Position numbers and translations under genes: made by a program. From contig OX465583.1 of NCBI GenBank assembly GCA_950022655.1, positions 64,632,306-64,696,305 of the forward strand: a stretch of 64,000 nucleotides of DNA. The letters run 5' to 3'. Of this stretch, positions 24,051 through 34,388 are shown piece by piece. Position 1 is the stretch's first letter; each line of letters starts with the position of its first letter. The notes under the pieces are model-generated. The model saw nothing but the letters and a program-made list of their open reading frames with translations. It was not told where the DNA came from and did not search any database. Origin of the DNA: Alentia gelatinosa. Its lineage: Eukaryota; Annelida; Polychaeta; Phyllodocida; Polynoidae.

Positions 24051-24634
24051 TGTCAGAACTAGACTGGCTCCAGTCCCTGCATCCTATGTCTACCCTCCTC
24101 ATTGGGATACAGGCCCTGCCTCCTATGTCTACTCTCCGCGTTGGGATACCTGCATCCTATGGCTACTCTCCTCATTAGGATACCTGCATCCTATGGCTAC
24201 TCTCCTCATTGGGATACAGGCACTGCATCCTATGGCTACTCTCCTTGTTGGGATACAGGGACTGGTACAATCGGTAATGGTGTTGGATTTCTGGCGCTGT
24301 TTAGCTCCAGTATTTCCAACAATCTCCATACAGATATCCTGGCTACTTTTCAGGATATCTGCTGGGAGATTGATTCCCTCTCACTTTGATCTCAATCAGG
24401 TCACAGTCAGGAGCAGGCGAAATGTATTGCTATGACAGCACAAGTGGCCAGAGAACTGTAGGAGGAGGTGTAGGGTTACAGGGAACGACTGGGGGACATA
24501 TACAGGAGGTTCTGTTCCTACTGGACAAGTCTTTGATTCATGGGCCAGTCTGAGATGGATACATACTATTATGATTTTGATTAATCATTTAACGAATGTT
24601 CATAATCAAAGACTTGAGCAAGTCTATGTCAGAA
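24051..24634 (-). mobile_element. R2 hAT-like MITE with perfect 8-bp TSD and internal minisatellite
   Basis: TGTCAGAA occurs at 24051-24058 and 24627-24634, directly flanking an element that begins CTAGACTGGCTCCAGTC and ends GACTTGAGCAAGTCTA. This is the clearest hAT signature in the window. It is reversed relative to the other R2 copies and longer (about 568 bp). At 24080-24265 a 36-43-bp unit (CTGCATCCTATGGCTACTCT, CCTCATTGGGATACAGG) is repeated about five times, and this accounts for the extra length. No transposase is encoded. Confidence 0.85.
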
Positions 24635-24867
24635 CCTTCCTACGGCAGCGGCACATGACCTCGGCTGGCAGCCAATCAGCATGAAACTATCAAAGATCCA
24701 TCGAGTGTCAAAAGGCAGATCCAAGAGATCGGGATGAAACCCAGTGCCTGGAGACACTAGCTGAGCTGCTCAGGCAAATGATATAAATAAAACCTCTGTC
24801 GCCTCCACACGCTCTGATGGTAATAGACTGAAGAGTAGACTATTGCCCACACAGTTTATTTGGGTGG

Positions 24868-25145
24868 ATTAACGTCCAATATGTTCTATCAGACTTACTT
24901 TGGGTTTGACCGAACCTATGAGATGAATTTAGGTAGAAATCTCACCCCTACACATTTACCGAGGTAAGAGTTCTTTTACTTCCCACACCACATAGATATA
25001 CTATGAGAAGGATTGGTCTGTGATATAGCAGTAAATCTACCACTGCTGGAGGTGAAGGAAAAACATGGCTACAGTGGGACTGAACCAACAAAGTCTGACA
25101 ACCTTGGGTTGTGCTCTTTAACACTGAGCGAACTCCCCAACCCAG
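24868..25145 (-). mobile_element. tRNA-derived SINE, minus orientation
   Basis: Read on the minus strand it starts ACTGGGTTGGGGAGTTCGCT with a degenerate box A, followed by GAGCACAACCCAAGGTTGTC and a body containing GGGAAGTAAAAGAACTC, TTACCTCGGTAAATGTGTAG and GGGTGAGATTTCTACC. The body matches the plus-strand copy at 25572-25840. The tRNA-like head is decayed. Confidence 0.75.
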
Positions 25146-25571
25146 TCGCCTAGGTTATGCTTGCTGGCAAGCATATCAGGCCTGCACCACAAAGAGGCAA
25201 GGCGACCAAGAGGGTGTACAGTTTATCATTGCTGTCCACCCCAGCAGGCTGCCCACCCATCTTTTACTAAGGAGGGGTTGGGAGAAATGCAGCCAATGCA
25301 GTACTGTGATCCTTACCCATTAATAGCCTACTGAAAACAGAGTTCTATCCTAGTAGACCCTCCAGTATAAATAAGATTTAAAAAAAAACACCTAAAATAA
25401 ACCTAGTCGAGGGGTTCTTGGTCTGCTTTTTTTGGTCCCTCGATGATACTATATTGTAAAAAAATGTGAGATATAGAAGGGGTGGCTTATAATTATTTTA
25501 TGCATTTGATTTTAAAAACATATATATTTTGCGTGTAGCTGGTGATGCATGGTTGTCCTCTCAAACACAGG

Positions 25572-25840
25572 GGTTGGGGAGTTAGCTCAGTGGTTAGAGC
25601 ACCGGACTTGTAATCCCAAGGTTGTAGGACTTTCTCATACCATGTCTATGTGGTGTGGGAAGTAAAAGATCTCTCACCTCGGTAAATGTGTAGGGGTGTG
25701 ATTTCTACCTAACTTCATCACATAGATTCGATCATCACCCTTGTGGTGTAAAAGAACCTTGAGAAAGTCTGGTAAGGACCTATAATGGTTGGCTGGACGT
25801 AAAATCTAAACCAAAAACAAAAACAAAATCTCAAAAACAG
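25572..25840 (+). mobile_element. tRNA-derived SINE, plus orientation
   Basis: The head GGGGAGTTAGCTCAGTGG, then TTAGAGCACCGGACTTGTAA, resembles the 5' half of a tRNA, including box A and an anticodon arm with TGT (threonine-like). The T-arm half has decayed. The body (GGGAAGTAAAAGATCTC, ACCTCGGTAAATGTGTAGG) ends in an A-rich tract with CAAAAACAAAAACAAAA at about 25810-25826. It is a pol III-type retroposon rather than a functional tRNA gene. Confidence 0.75.
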
Positions 25841-27117
25841 ATACATGTAAGAGATGGGGGTAAGCTGGTCAGTCGGCGAAGTGGTCAGTTCTCCATGATA
25901 GCGTGACCACATCTCGTAATGACTGCTGGTTCCTGGCACACCTGGCGCACAGCACGCCCGTTGGACGGCCGCCAGGTGACCAGCGAACCTACCTCAACCC
26001 CCTAGCGGGACGTGTGCGAACTGCTCGTGTAGTGACGTGCCGCAGAATGGACGCTATCATGAAACACGCATTTGTTGGCAAGATAGAGGATTGCTCATAG
26101 AGGGAAGAACTTTTATTTTTCTCACGAGTCTATTGCTCGTATATGATAATCTGACCGATGTCTTTTTTTTTTATAACATATAGCCTGGAAGACTGGGGTA
26201 TGTCCTCCTCATATATTAGGTCCGGTATGGGACGCCATTTTTCTGGTGCATCGTGGGATGTAACTGAGCTGGTTCCTTGTGAAATACAAGAGGTTTCTAG
26301 TACGCTGGTTCCTACGCTGGTTACCTGGGGGTCTAGGAGGCCCAGCAAAATTCTGCTGGTTCCCCAGTCCGTTGCGAATGACCAGCGAACCAGCGTAAGT
26401 TCAAGGTCACTTCAAATCGTACCATACCTGTCCTATCATTTAATAGAATGGGGAACCAGTCTATATAACATAACACAACCGACACCGCCGAGTACCTACT
26501 CTAAGCAATAGGGTTATTATTTAATTATGTTCATCAATATATGAAAGCCAGAGTGCATTGTCATAACGCAAAGAATCACAATTACCGTTGAGAGGCTTGT
26601 TCCGGTGAGTGTAATATTCACGCAAAGATCACATAACGGTTTTAAGTGATTGGTAAATGGACGTTCCATATTACAGTAATACCTGTATATTAAGTTAGCT
26701 TCCAGTCATTCAGCATTGAATCAAAATATTTTGGTGAAACTTCTTTACCATATTGGGAAGGCCTTTCACTGCGTTTCGTTTGATAAAAATAGTCTACGAG
26801 CTCGCAGAGCAAGTGGACTATTTTCACTTGTATTATATTCCTATAAATATCAATGATTGATTGAGACACTGGCCCTCTGCTCCTATCACAATATCACAGT
26901 GAAAGCATGCACATAATAATGGGATCGTGTTTTTTTTATATGTTAAGACATCCAGGTTCATTGAGCAACCAAGGAAAACAAGCCTCTTGGCTGATGCCTA
27001 CTCCTTCATTGGAAAACCACATGTTCATACGATGTATCACGTAAATACCAACTCTCAAATGAATCAATAAAGTATTTTTCAAAAAAGAGAAAAAATTAAA
27101 ACAAAAAATTACCCCGC
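25841..27117. other. No gene; inverted GCTGGTT/AACCAGC cluster at 25928-26400
   Basis: Repeats of CTGGTTCC / GGAACCAG and GACCAGCGAACC occur in both orientations around 25928-25990 and 26268-26400, for example TACGCTGGTTCCTACGCTGG against CCAGCGAACCAGCGTA. This looks like a decayed foldback. The 117-codon frame across it is not convincing. 26401-27117 shows nothing recognisable. Confidence 0.45.
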
Positions 27118-27164
27118 ATTCTCCATCCTCTGTGTTATTGTGTTGACAGACTCGGGCATTGCCT
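27118..27164 (+). pseudogene. Duplicated 3' splice site and exon start (decoy of exon A)
   Basis: These 47 bp repeat 27187-27233, the end of the intron and first bases of exon A, with three differences. They include GTGTTGACAG, then ACTCGGGCATTGCCT. The copy lies 69 bp upstream. Splicing to it in phase 1 would read four codons and then TGA (27164-27166), so it cannot make a functional exon. Confidence 0.8.
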
Positions 27165-27218
27165 GATGACACTATAGTGTACACCTATTCACCATCCTCT
27201 GTGTTGTTGTGTTGACAG

Positions 27219-27380
27219 ACTCGGGCATCGCCTACAGCTGGGGGGACGGGTCGGCCGGCCAGCTCGGCCACGGAGAGAAGGTGTCCTTCTGTCAGACTCC
27301 CCGCCGGCTGAGGACGCGACACCTGCCGCGCCCCGTCGTCCAGGTGTGCTGCGGGGAGAGCTACTCGGCCGCCGTCACAG
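27219..27380 (+). CDS. RCC1-repeat protein, internal exon A
   Basis: This exon encodes 54 residues, about one RCC1-type propeller blade: SGIAYSWGDGSAGQLGHG at the start, then QTPRRLRTRHLPRPVVQV and CCGESYSAAVT. The landmarks YSWG, GQLGHG and CGESYSAAV are classic for the family. The acceptor is GTGTTGACAG at 27218 and the donor ACAG/GTGAGTTG at 27380/27381, both strong. Exon phases are 1 and 1. GC content is far higher than in the surrounding intron. RCC1-like propellers act as guanine exchange factors or protein-binding modules in many proteins (RCC1, HERC, RPGR, NEK8/9, alsin). I cannot tell which family this is. Joining to exon C through G+CG gives alanine and keeps a continuous repeat (AAVT-A-CGGLYMWG). 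Upstream exons were not found. Confidence 0.85.
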
Positions 27381-27424
27381 GTGAGTTGCTCATACCACTA
27401 TAGAGGAAACCTATGAGAGTTTAA

Positions 27425-27706
27425 GGTCTGAGCTCGTATCCCATCGAGTATGAATCACGTAGTAATTTACAAGGCGAAGCCGCGTGAATTACTACGTGAT
27501 TCAAACGAGACAAGATTGAGCTCTGTCCCTAAACTTGAATGGGTTTCTGAATTCATCTCACCTTTAACATGGGCTATCATGTGTGACATAATCCACATTG
27601 TATACATCTTTTTCCTAAATATCTAATGGGCGATATATACGAGTTCCCAATGTTAAGTCTATGGAGAAAAAATACCAGGGGTGAGATAATAACATAGACC
27701 TACCTT
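27425..27706 (+). mobile_element. H-a hairpin element just inside the intron
   Basis: The head has arms GAGCTCGTATCCCATCGAGT and its inverted partner, with inner arms CACGTAGTAATTTAC and GTGAATTACTACGTG around core AAGGCGAAGCCGCGTG (27471-27486). A CATCTCACC junction follows, then a body, CCAATGTTAAGTCTATGG and ACCAGGGGTGAGATAATAAC. It starts about 45 bp after the exon A donor. The head matches 51422-51545 and 53079-53206. Confidence 0.8.
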
Positions 27707-28294
27707 CAATGAACAGTCTATTATATACAATGTCCGGCATCTGATAATGCGGTGTTTCCACATTCGGGTGTTGTTACTCTATACAGACTTGGAATTTTAT
27801 ATATTACGAATCCATGCGAAGCCATAAAGAATAATTTGAAGGTAAGCATATGATATAGTGCTAATATTTTCTGTGACACCACATACATATCTCATAGCAT
27901 TCACCTTGTCCTATATGTACACACTCACAATCAATTGTAAAAACACCAGATCCAATGAAGCTGGAAAGTAAAACATTTTGACCTCTTCGTTAGCATCTAT
28001 CCGCAAACCATAACTATCAAGTAAGAATAGTTGTATTTATCATATAATAGAAGACATAAACACACAACATCACCAATTTTGATCTGCTAGCCCAGTTTGC
28101 TATGCACAACACACCCTATTCCTTATACTACTTATAACGGTCATCTCGAATATTTTCCATAGGCTAAACATAGAACTGCGTTCCAGTTACTAAATCAACA
28201 ACAGCATTGCTGTTTCTCTTTCCGAACACGAAGCATCCGATTAGAAAATACATATATATCGAAACCTATAGTTCTGTTGCTTTCTAATGCTTTT
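27707..28294. other. Intron, nothing recognised
   Basis: Unique AT-rich DNA. Confidence 0.5.
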
Positions 28295-28660
28295 TAGAGC
28301 GTGCTTGCACGAACTATATACGTTGCCTATTTAAGGTTAGAGTGCTCACATACACTTTCAGAATGCTGAGAAAAATTTATCCCTTCACTATCAATTTGCT
28401 ATTCACTGTGATAGTGGGAAAGGGCCAGGGTGCCAGTGTCTCAGACCAATCACTAGAGACCAAAATACCTCATTGACCCACTGGTGCTGATATGTTTGGA
28501 TCCTAGACTCAGGCGTTTGCAGAAATGGGTTGAGTGTGTGCAAGTGGGTTACAGAAAACTATCCATAGACTGAATGTAATTGGAACCTTTCATTTTTATT
28601 CATTCATAATTGCACGCTCATTCATCAATGATGAACATTCTATTTGCTCCTAGTCTTGAG
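28295..28660 (+). repeat. R1 element copy
   Basis: Full-length-looking copy: AGAGCGTGCTTGCACG at the start, TTATCCCTTCACTATC, CCACTGGTGCTGATATGTTT, and a tail TTCATCAATGATGAACATTC ending TTGCTCCTAG. Confidence 0.8.
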
Positions 28661-30505
28661 GGTCGTGTCATACATATAAAAACATTCACATGAAAAAATC
28701 AAGATAATGAACATTAATGCCTAAATACCCAGGTCTCATTTATCCAAATATGGTTTTGAATCCGGAAAACCCAAAAGAGACCAGCGTAAAGGTATGCAAA
28801 GGGCCTGAGCATTGTCACTGCAATGCGTAGAACCTGAAGGTCTACAGCAATAGCAATTCTAAGTCAGAGAAGGTCCCCTCATTTAACCACCGAGGGGCCC
28901 GCCCTGCACAGTGTCCCGTCTGACACCTGCAATCACAAGAGACTACTTTCACTTACCTGTGTCCGTAGTCAGTATAGGCGGTGTCTGACAACCCCACCTT
29001 AAGGTGTTCCTCAGGTGGGTAATTAGCCCACCAGGTAGGTCCAGTGTGGGAGGGCTCTTCCCGGCCCCCTGCTCCACCCCCACCCGGGGCAGGTGCAGCC
29101 AGTCCATGACCAGGTGGTAAAGGCTCTAGGAGCTCCACTGATTGACGGGTCTTTGTAAAGGCCGACCAGATTTGACTAGACTATGGGGATACTCAATGCA
29201 GATTCGGTTTAGTCAGTGTAACTCACAAATTGAGTTTTCATACTTATTAGAGTTACCACATTGTTCCGACTTATATGTGATATAAGCTGTTGTATATATA
29301 TATTTGTATCATACATGCATATTAAATCACATTACATATTATATTATATATATGTATATGTATTTATATTTAGGTATATGTATTATTTAAAAAAATTCCA
29401 TCTACGAAAAGCATCAAGACCTGAGTCTTGACAATTTCTGGGAATTTTCAAACCTCTCCACAGAGAAAATAGAAAAATAGAAAAAAAATTTCTAGCAATA
29501 TATATTTATAAATATATATGTATGTTATATCTGTATGTATATATGAATTATCACAATGTTCTGCATCTTTCGACGGATAGTCATAGTCACACACACGTGC
29601 TTTCCATCTCAACAATGTGATTTATGTTTTCGTCTATTGAATGCGTATTTATTGACCAAGTTTATTATTCGACAAATCCACCGCTGCCGCCACGTCTGCG
29701 GGATAAATACTCTGATTGCAGGTCGCGTATTTATCTGCCGTATACAGTCTTCTTTCGACTATTCATTTCAGTGATTACGTGTTGCCTATTTTTGCTGCTC
29801 ACATCCCTGTGGTGACATTTCCATCGCCGCAATGAGAAAACGCGGGGCGGGCTCCAGTGGTTTTTTTCTCGTTCACTTTACAACGGCACAGCGTGGTGCG
29901 ACTGTGGCACGACAACACAAATTGAAGACTTCATGCGTCACGGCGACAGCCAGCAAAGGTGGAAAAAGCCCGAGCATCATGAATTAGAGATCTCTACAAA
30001 GGATGAAGATCTTTTGCCTACAGCTCCCATGCCAATGACATATTCCACTGAAGGGCAAGCGCGGAAGTCCCGGCTTTAATTATGAAAAGTTCGCCCGTCG
30101 CCTGGCTGACATTATGAGTTCATTACGGATCTTCCACCAAGGACCCTAATAAGTGATAGAGCAGAGGGGTGCGGCTCATTGGACAGAAAGGCTGATCCTC
30201 ATTAAGGCCTATGTCTGCCTGGTGTATTGTGTGAAAGTTCATTAACGGCCTCGACTACGGACGTAAATGGAGTGCAATCACTAACGAGCAGCGAGCGGCC
30301 ATGCGCTCTGTGGACACGTGTTGACTTTTTGAGCAATTTAATCAAGAAATCTGCGAGCTGCTCTGATACCGCCCGCCCGCCCGCCCATACCGCCCGCCCA
30401 TACCGCCCGCCCATACCGCTCGCCCGCCCGCGGAGGCGGTGGTGGCAGGCCGGGGAGCAGGGTGTCTCGTCTTCTATGGAGTCACCCCTTCAGTATACTA
30501 TCGTA
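28661..30505. promoter_or_regulatory. Intron with candidate conserved non-coding segment (29820-30300)
   Basis: 29820-30300 is unique, mixed in composition and rich in homeodomain-type cores (TTTAATTATG, GTTCATTAACGG, CTCATTAAGG) with ATGAATTAGAG. It contrasts with the TA-rich tract at 29285-29550 and the CCGCCCGCCCAT repeats at 30368-30430. Enhancer activity is inference. No exon is seen. Confidence 0.2.
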
Positions 30506-30509
30506 AAAC

Positions 30510-30815
30510 TGGATGGGTTTTAATCTTGGTCACCGTATGCCACAATTGGAGTTTGGCATAGTGACTTCATGAGGCGAAGCCGAGTGAAATCTGGAGCCAA
30601 AACTCCAGGAGTGGCATGCAGTGGCCAAGATTAAAACGAATCAGGTTTTGACTTTATCCTACCCTGTCTCCTAATTTTGGAATACACATGTATTACGTGG
30701 TAACAATTCTGTATGCCACTAGTGGCATATAAAACTCTGTATGCCAGTCAGCGTGGCATACAGAAACTCAATGTTAAGCCTATGGGATTTTATATTAGGG
30801 GTAGGATAATACCTG
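30510..30815 (+). mobile_element. H-b hairpin element
   Basis: The head has arms GGGTTTTAATCTTGGTCACC and GGCCAAGATTAAAACG, inner arms CCACAATTGGAGTTTGGC and GCCAAAACTCCAGGAGTGG, and core GAGGCGAAGCCGAGTG at 30571-30586. It continues with TTTATCCTACCCTGTC, TATGCCACTAGTGGCATA, CAATGTTAAGCCTATGGG and AGGGGTAGGATAATAC. Confidence 0.8.
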
Positions 30816-30819
30816 CGTC

Positions 30820-30975
30820 AATAGTCCCTATTGTTATACCCTATTATATGGCAATTATTGGGTAAGATTTTCTCGATAAGATGGATAATGAATACAACAA
30901 ACGATGGTTTTGGGGTACAGGCGGCTTTGTAAACCACTCGAGGTTGACGTCGTGATACACTCTCTAGCGCTCATG
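30820..30975 (-). mobile_element. H-c element fragment
   Basis: TAGTCCCTATTGTTATACCC, GATAAGATGGATAATGAATA and AACAAACGATGGTTTTGG match the body start and head of the H-c elements at 54195-54590. Only part of the head remains. Confidence 0.65.
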
Positions 30976-32363
30976 TATTACACGCGCCAAACTTGTATAA
31001 GTTTGAAGGTTTTAAGGCCTCAATTAATATACATGTACAATAATATTGAGTATGATGTATTATCCCAATGATAATATAATGATATAACGAGGTGTAATAG
31101 TTTATAGTCTTATAACTAATGATGAAGGAATGACAAGTGATAGCAGTGTTGACCTAGCGCTCGTTTGGGGACGTTTAGTTCTAACATTGCTAAGGTGGCC
31201 TTAGATTTTGGCATTCCTCTAATATCTAAAACAATTATTCTCGTTACAATATGTAAGTGGGGCCAATTGTTAATCCCTTCCACTGAGAGACAGCATGGAC
31301 ATCGTCTCTGGATTCCGCGCAGCCATAGGATTGTTCTCGGGAAATAGTTCAGTTCCTTGTCAAACCTCTCGTCGAGAATACGCGTGTTATCAATATGAGT
31401 TATGTGCGAACTTTCTTTTTTTCTTCTTTTTTTTTCTTCTTTTTAATTGGAAATGATTCGCCTGTATCAATACAATGCGGTCTACCATCATCACCAGCTT
31501 CGAGGAGTACCAAGCATGGTTCTGGCAATATATATATATATATACAGACCCTGTACTACAAAGGACCCCCCAGCACCGCCTACCATCCTCACCGGGCCAC
31601 GACGTGCCATTGTCCTCCCGTGGTGGGTGTCAGTGAGGGCAATTAGGGCGGGCACCTCGTGTTGTCAGCCTTAGGAGCTGCTCACACAATAGGCCGCTCC
31701 CAGGGCGCCGCCACTTGAGCTGCTCATCAAAGATGGATGCAATAGAAAGGCTGATAACCTCCAGGGCGGAGATAAGGAGGCCTGGCAGGGCGGGGTCCTC
31801 ATCCGTGTACATAGCCTCTGACCCAGGAGGCAGGCCCCACCTCTACACGCGCAGCCATCACTGATCACTTCAATTGTGAGACACGCGATAGATTCATCGG
31901 TGCGCATCGCCCCCACCTGAGACTCCCCGCAGCGCCGGTTATTAAGCAGGTGAGAAGGTTGGGCTTTGTTAGCTAACCCGCAGCGGCGGTCTGTTTATAA
32001 ACCCAACCTCCCACCTGGCCACGCCCAGTACCTTGCTGTAGCCCGCTCGCCACCGCAAATCCGCAGCCAACTCAAGGCAATCGTCTCTCAACTTGTATTG
32101 TGAGGCGGACTTCAAAGACGGGGGCGGTGGCGGCATAGGACGACTCGTTTTTCACAGGTAGCACAGCTCCGATTTAGACACGCGCCTTCGACAGCGACGT
32201 CCGGTTTCCTTAACACCTGACACCTACCACGGTCGTCATCTAGATAGTTTTCCCAATTCACGTAGAATTTCTTTTTTGGTTCATAGAAAGAGAAAGAAAG
32301 ACATTTATAAGGAAGCTGTTTTTCATTAAAATGGTGTCGCGTGGTGCAATCTGGAATTGAAGG
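30976..32363. other. Intron; GC-richer unique block 31560-32200
   Basis: Open frames on both strands at 31620-31920 include a minus-strand frame with a helix-like composition, but no recognisable domain and no clear splice sites. A T-rich tract at 31416-31444 and a short TA repeat at 31530-31544 are also present. Confidence 0.4.
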
Positions 32364-32674
32364 TAACGATCACCCAGGTAGAGTGAAAATACTTCGCCAC
32401 TGTCGTGGTGGAGTGAATATGAGATGATGTCATATGCTATTGACGAACTGGATTTGCGAAGTAATTTGAATTATTCTGATATTTTGATGCTATTTGATGT
32501 CTGTGAAAGGGGTGACATAAATCCAGAACCACACTCAAATCGTAAATAAAGAACACTTCACCTATTTGGATGCGCCGTAATTGTAACTCAGTTTCTCCTC
32601 GTTGATGACTGCGGCGCATCCAAACTCGTGGAGTATTGAGTATTTATACGATTCTTGATGCAGTTCTATACAAG
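32364..32674 (-). mobile_element. H-a element, minus orientation, truncated in the body
   Basis: Minus-strand relative of 10051-10402: AACGATCACCCAGG, CTTCGCCACTGTCGTGGTGG, GGGGTGACATAAATCCAG, then a head with arms TTTGGATGCGCC and GGCGCATCCAAACTCGTGG. The outer end is ACGATTCTTGATGCAGTTCT followed by ATACAAG. The body's far end is missing. Confidence 0.75.
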
Positions 32675-32890
32675 TCTATCATCAGGTCGGCTGGCGACCA
32701 GCCACACCTCTCACATCTCGTGCGCTGACCCACGTGATCAAATGATGACCCACGTGATCTGATCACGACCTGCTGGTCGCCACCAGGGGTCGCATGATGC
32801 CCTCTTCCCGCCATGCACTCCTCCTTACTGCCCTACCCCCTGTCATTACCCCGCACCGCCCTGCAAATTAACCCTGCAACATGTGTGTCG
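32675..32890. other. Intron, short direct repeat of CCCACGTGATC
   Basis: ACCCACGTGATCAAATGATG and ACCCACGTGATCTGATCACG lie in tandem near 32730-32770. Nothing else is seen. Confidence 0.4.
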
Positions 32891-33412
32891 TACCAGATCC
32901 ACCCTCTGATCATTTACCGTACCAGATTCACCCACTGATTATATAACGTAACAGATTCATCCACTGATCATTTACCGTACCAGATTCACCCACTGATCAT
33001 ATAGCGTAACAGATTCATCCACTGATCATTTACTGTACCAGATTAACCCACTGATCGTTTACCGGACCAGATTCACCCCCTGGTCATTTACCGTACCAGA
33101 TTCACCCCCTGGTCAGTTACCGTACCAGATTCACCCACTGATCATTTACCGTAACAGATTCACCCACTGATCATTTACCGTAACAGATTCACCCACTGAT
33201 CATTTACCGTAACAGATTCACCCACTGATCATTTACCGTACCAGATTCACCCACTGATCATTTACCGTACCAGATTCACCCACTGATCATTTACCGTACC
33301 AGATTCACCCACTGATCATATAATGTAACAGATTCATCCACTGATCATTTACTGTACCAAATTCACCCACTGATCATTTACCGTACCAGATTCACCCACT
33401 GATCATTTACCG
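32891..33412 (+). repeat. 29-bp tandem array, 18 units
   Basis: The unit is TACCAGATTCACCCACTGAT followed by CATTTACCG, 29 bp, repeated 18 times with few changes (TAACAGATTC and CATATA variants). Some variants recur in blocks, suggesting local unequal exchange. Confidence 0.95.
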
Positions 33413-33424
33413 CACTGGGCAGTG

Positions 33425-33820
33425 ATAATGATAACTAGGAGAAAATAGTATGTTCATCATTGATGAATGAGCATGCGTTTATAAATGAATAGCAATAAAA
33501 AGTTTTGGGTTACATTCAGTCAATGGTCAAAGAGGAACCCACTTGCACCCAGTAAACTTGCCATTTCTGGCATTTATGTCTAGGATCCAAACATATCAAG
33601 CACCAGTGGGTCTTGAGGTATTTTTGTTTTGAGTGGTTGGTCATGGTTGGGCATGCCAGGACCCTGAGACACTGGCTCCCTGCTATGTTCTCACTATCAC
33701 AGTGAATACTATGCAGATAGTAAAGGGATAGATTTTTCTCAGCACGCTGAAAGTCCAAGTGACCACTCTAAATTTGTATAGGCAACGTATCTAGCCATGC
33801 GAGCACGCTCTAAAATGGCC
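33425..33820 (-). repeat. R1 element copy, minus orientation
   Basis: Begins with the R1 tail on the minus strand (TTCATCATTGATGAATGAGC), then CAAGCACCAGTGGGTC, GTTGGGCATGCCAGG and AGCACGCTGAAAGTCC, and ends GAGCACGCTCTAA near 33813. Confidence 0.8.
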
Positions 33821-33837
33821 AAGAACGGAATCGCTAC

Positions 33838-34388
33838 GGGTTCACTCTTCTCATTATATAGTGAAGGGATAGTTTTCTGGAAGCACGCTGGAAGTTCAAT
33901 GTGACCACTCTAACCTCTAGGCCATGTGATTCCCGGATGTCTCGGTCCCTTTGGCATCTCGGACCCCTTACGGCACCTCGGACCCATCGGCACCTCGGCC
34001 CCCCGCTTTCACAGGTTTCACGCCTTCATGCGCGAAAACAGGGAATGTCTTCCAATGTGATTACCTACCCAAAATACGGATTCCCAAACACACAAGCTTT
34101 GCTGTATTATAATATTTGTCTATTATCCACAATAAACAATCTTACAAAACAAAAGCATATCTTACAAAACATATGTGATAACCCTATCACGAAGCCTAAC
34201 CCTAACCCCTATCCCCACACTAACCCTCTCCCTATTATTAACCCTATCCTTAACCCGCGAAAGCGGGAGTGCGAAACGCGGCCGCGTAGGGGCCGAGATG
34301 ACCGCACAAAAAGGGGTCCGAGATGCCGAAGGGGCCGAGACGTCCGTGTACCGGCCATCTATATAGGGCGTGTAAGCAGGCTCTAATA
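33838..34388 (-). repeat. R1 end fragment split by an inverted-repeat element
   Basis: Left part: AAGCACGCTGGAAGTTCAAT, GACCACTCTAACCTCTAGGC. Right part: CCATCTATATAGGGCGTGTA followed by AGCAGGCTCTAATAA. Together they equal the R1 5' segment. The insertion 33928-34352 separates them, with GGCCATGT on the left (33920-33927) and GGCCATCT on the right (34353-34360). Confidence 0.7.
33928..34352. mobile_element. Inverted-repeat element with CTCGG-rich ends and telomere-like interior
   Basis: The ends are ~80-bp inverted arms built from a motif repeated every 15-25 bp: ATGTCTCGGTCCCTTTGGCA and CATCTCGGACCCC on the left, AAGGGGCCGAGACG on the right. The interior has degenerate CCCTAA-like repeats (CCTAACCCTAACCCC, ACTAACCCTC, ATTAACCCTA) at about 34195-34258. 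The flanking 8-bp near-duplication suggests a hAT-type element. The frame across it is not a gene. Confidence 0.7.

Noticed and set aside
25572..25640. Functional tRNA-Thr gene
   Set aside because: The 5' half resembles a tRNA, but the T arm is degenerate and a SINE body follows.
31630..31812. 60-codon minus-strand frame with helix-like composition
   Set aside because: No acceptor or donor in register and no recognised family; the plus strand is open as well.
32891..33412. CRISPR array
   Set aside because: The 29-bp units follow each other without unique spacers, and the sequence is animal nuclear DNA; it is a minisatellite.
34177..34258. Interstitial telomere
   Set aside because: Only degenerate CCCTAA-like units with irregular spacing, enclosed in an inverted-repeat element.
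33901..34386. 161-codon plus-strand open frame
   Set aside because: It spans an inverted-repeat element with CTCGG and CCCTAA motifs inserted in an R1 fragment.
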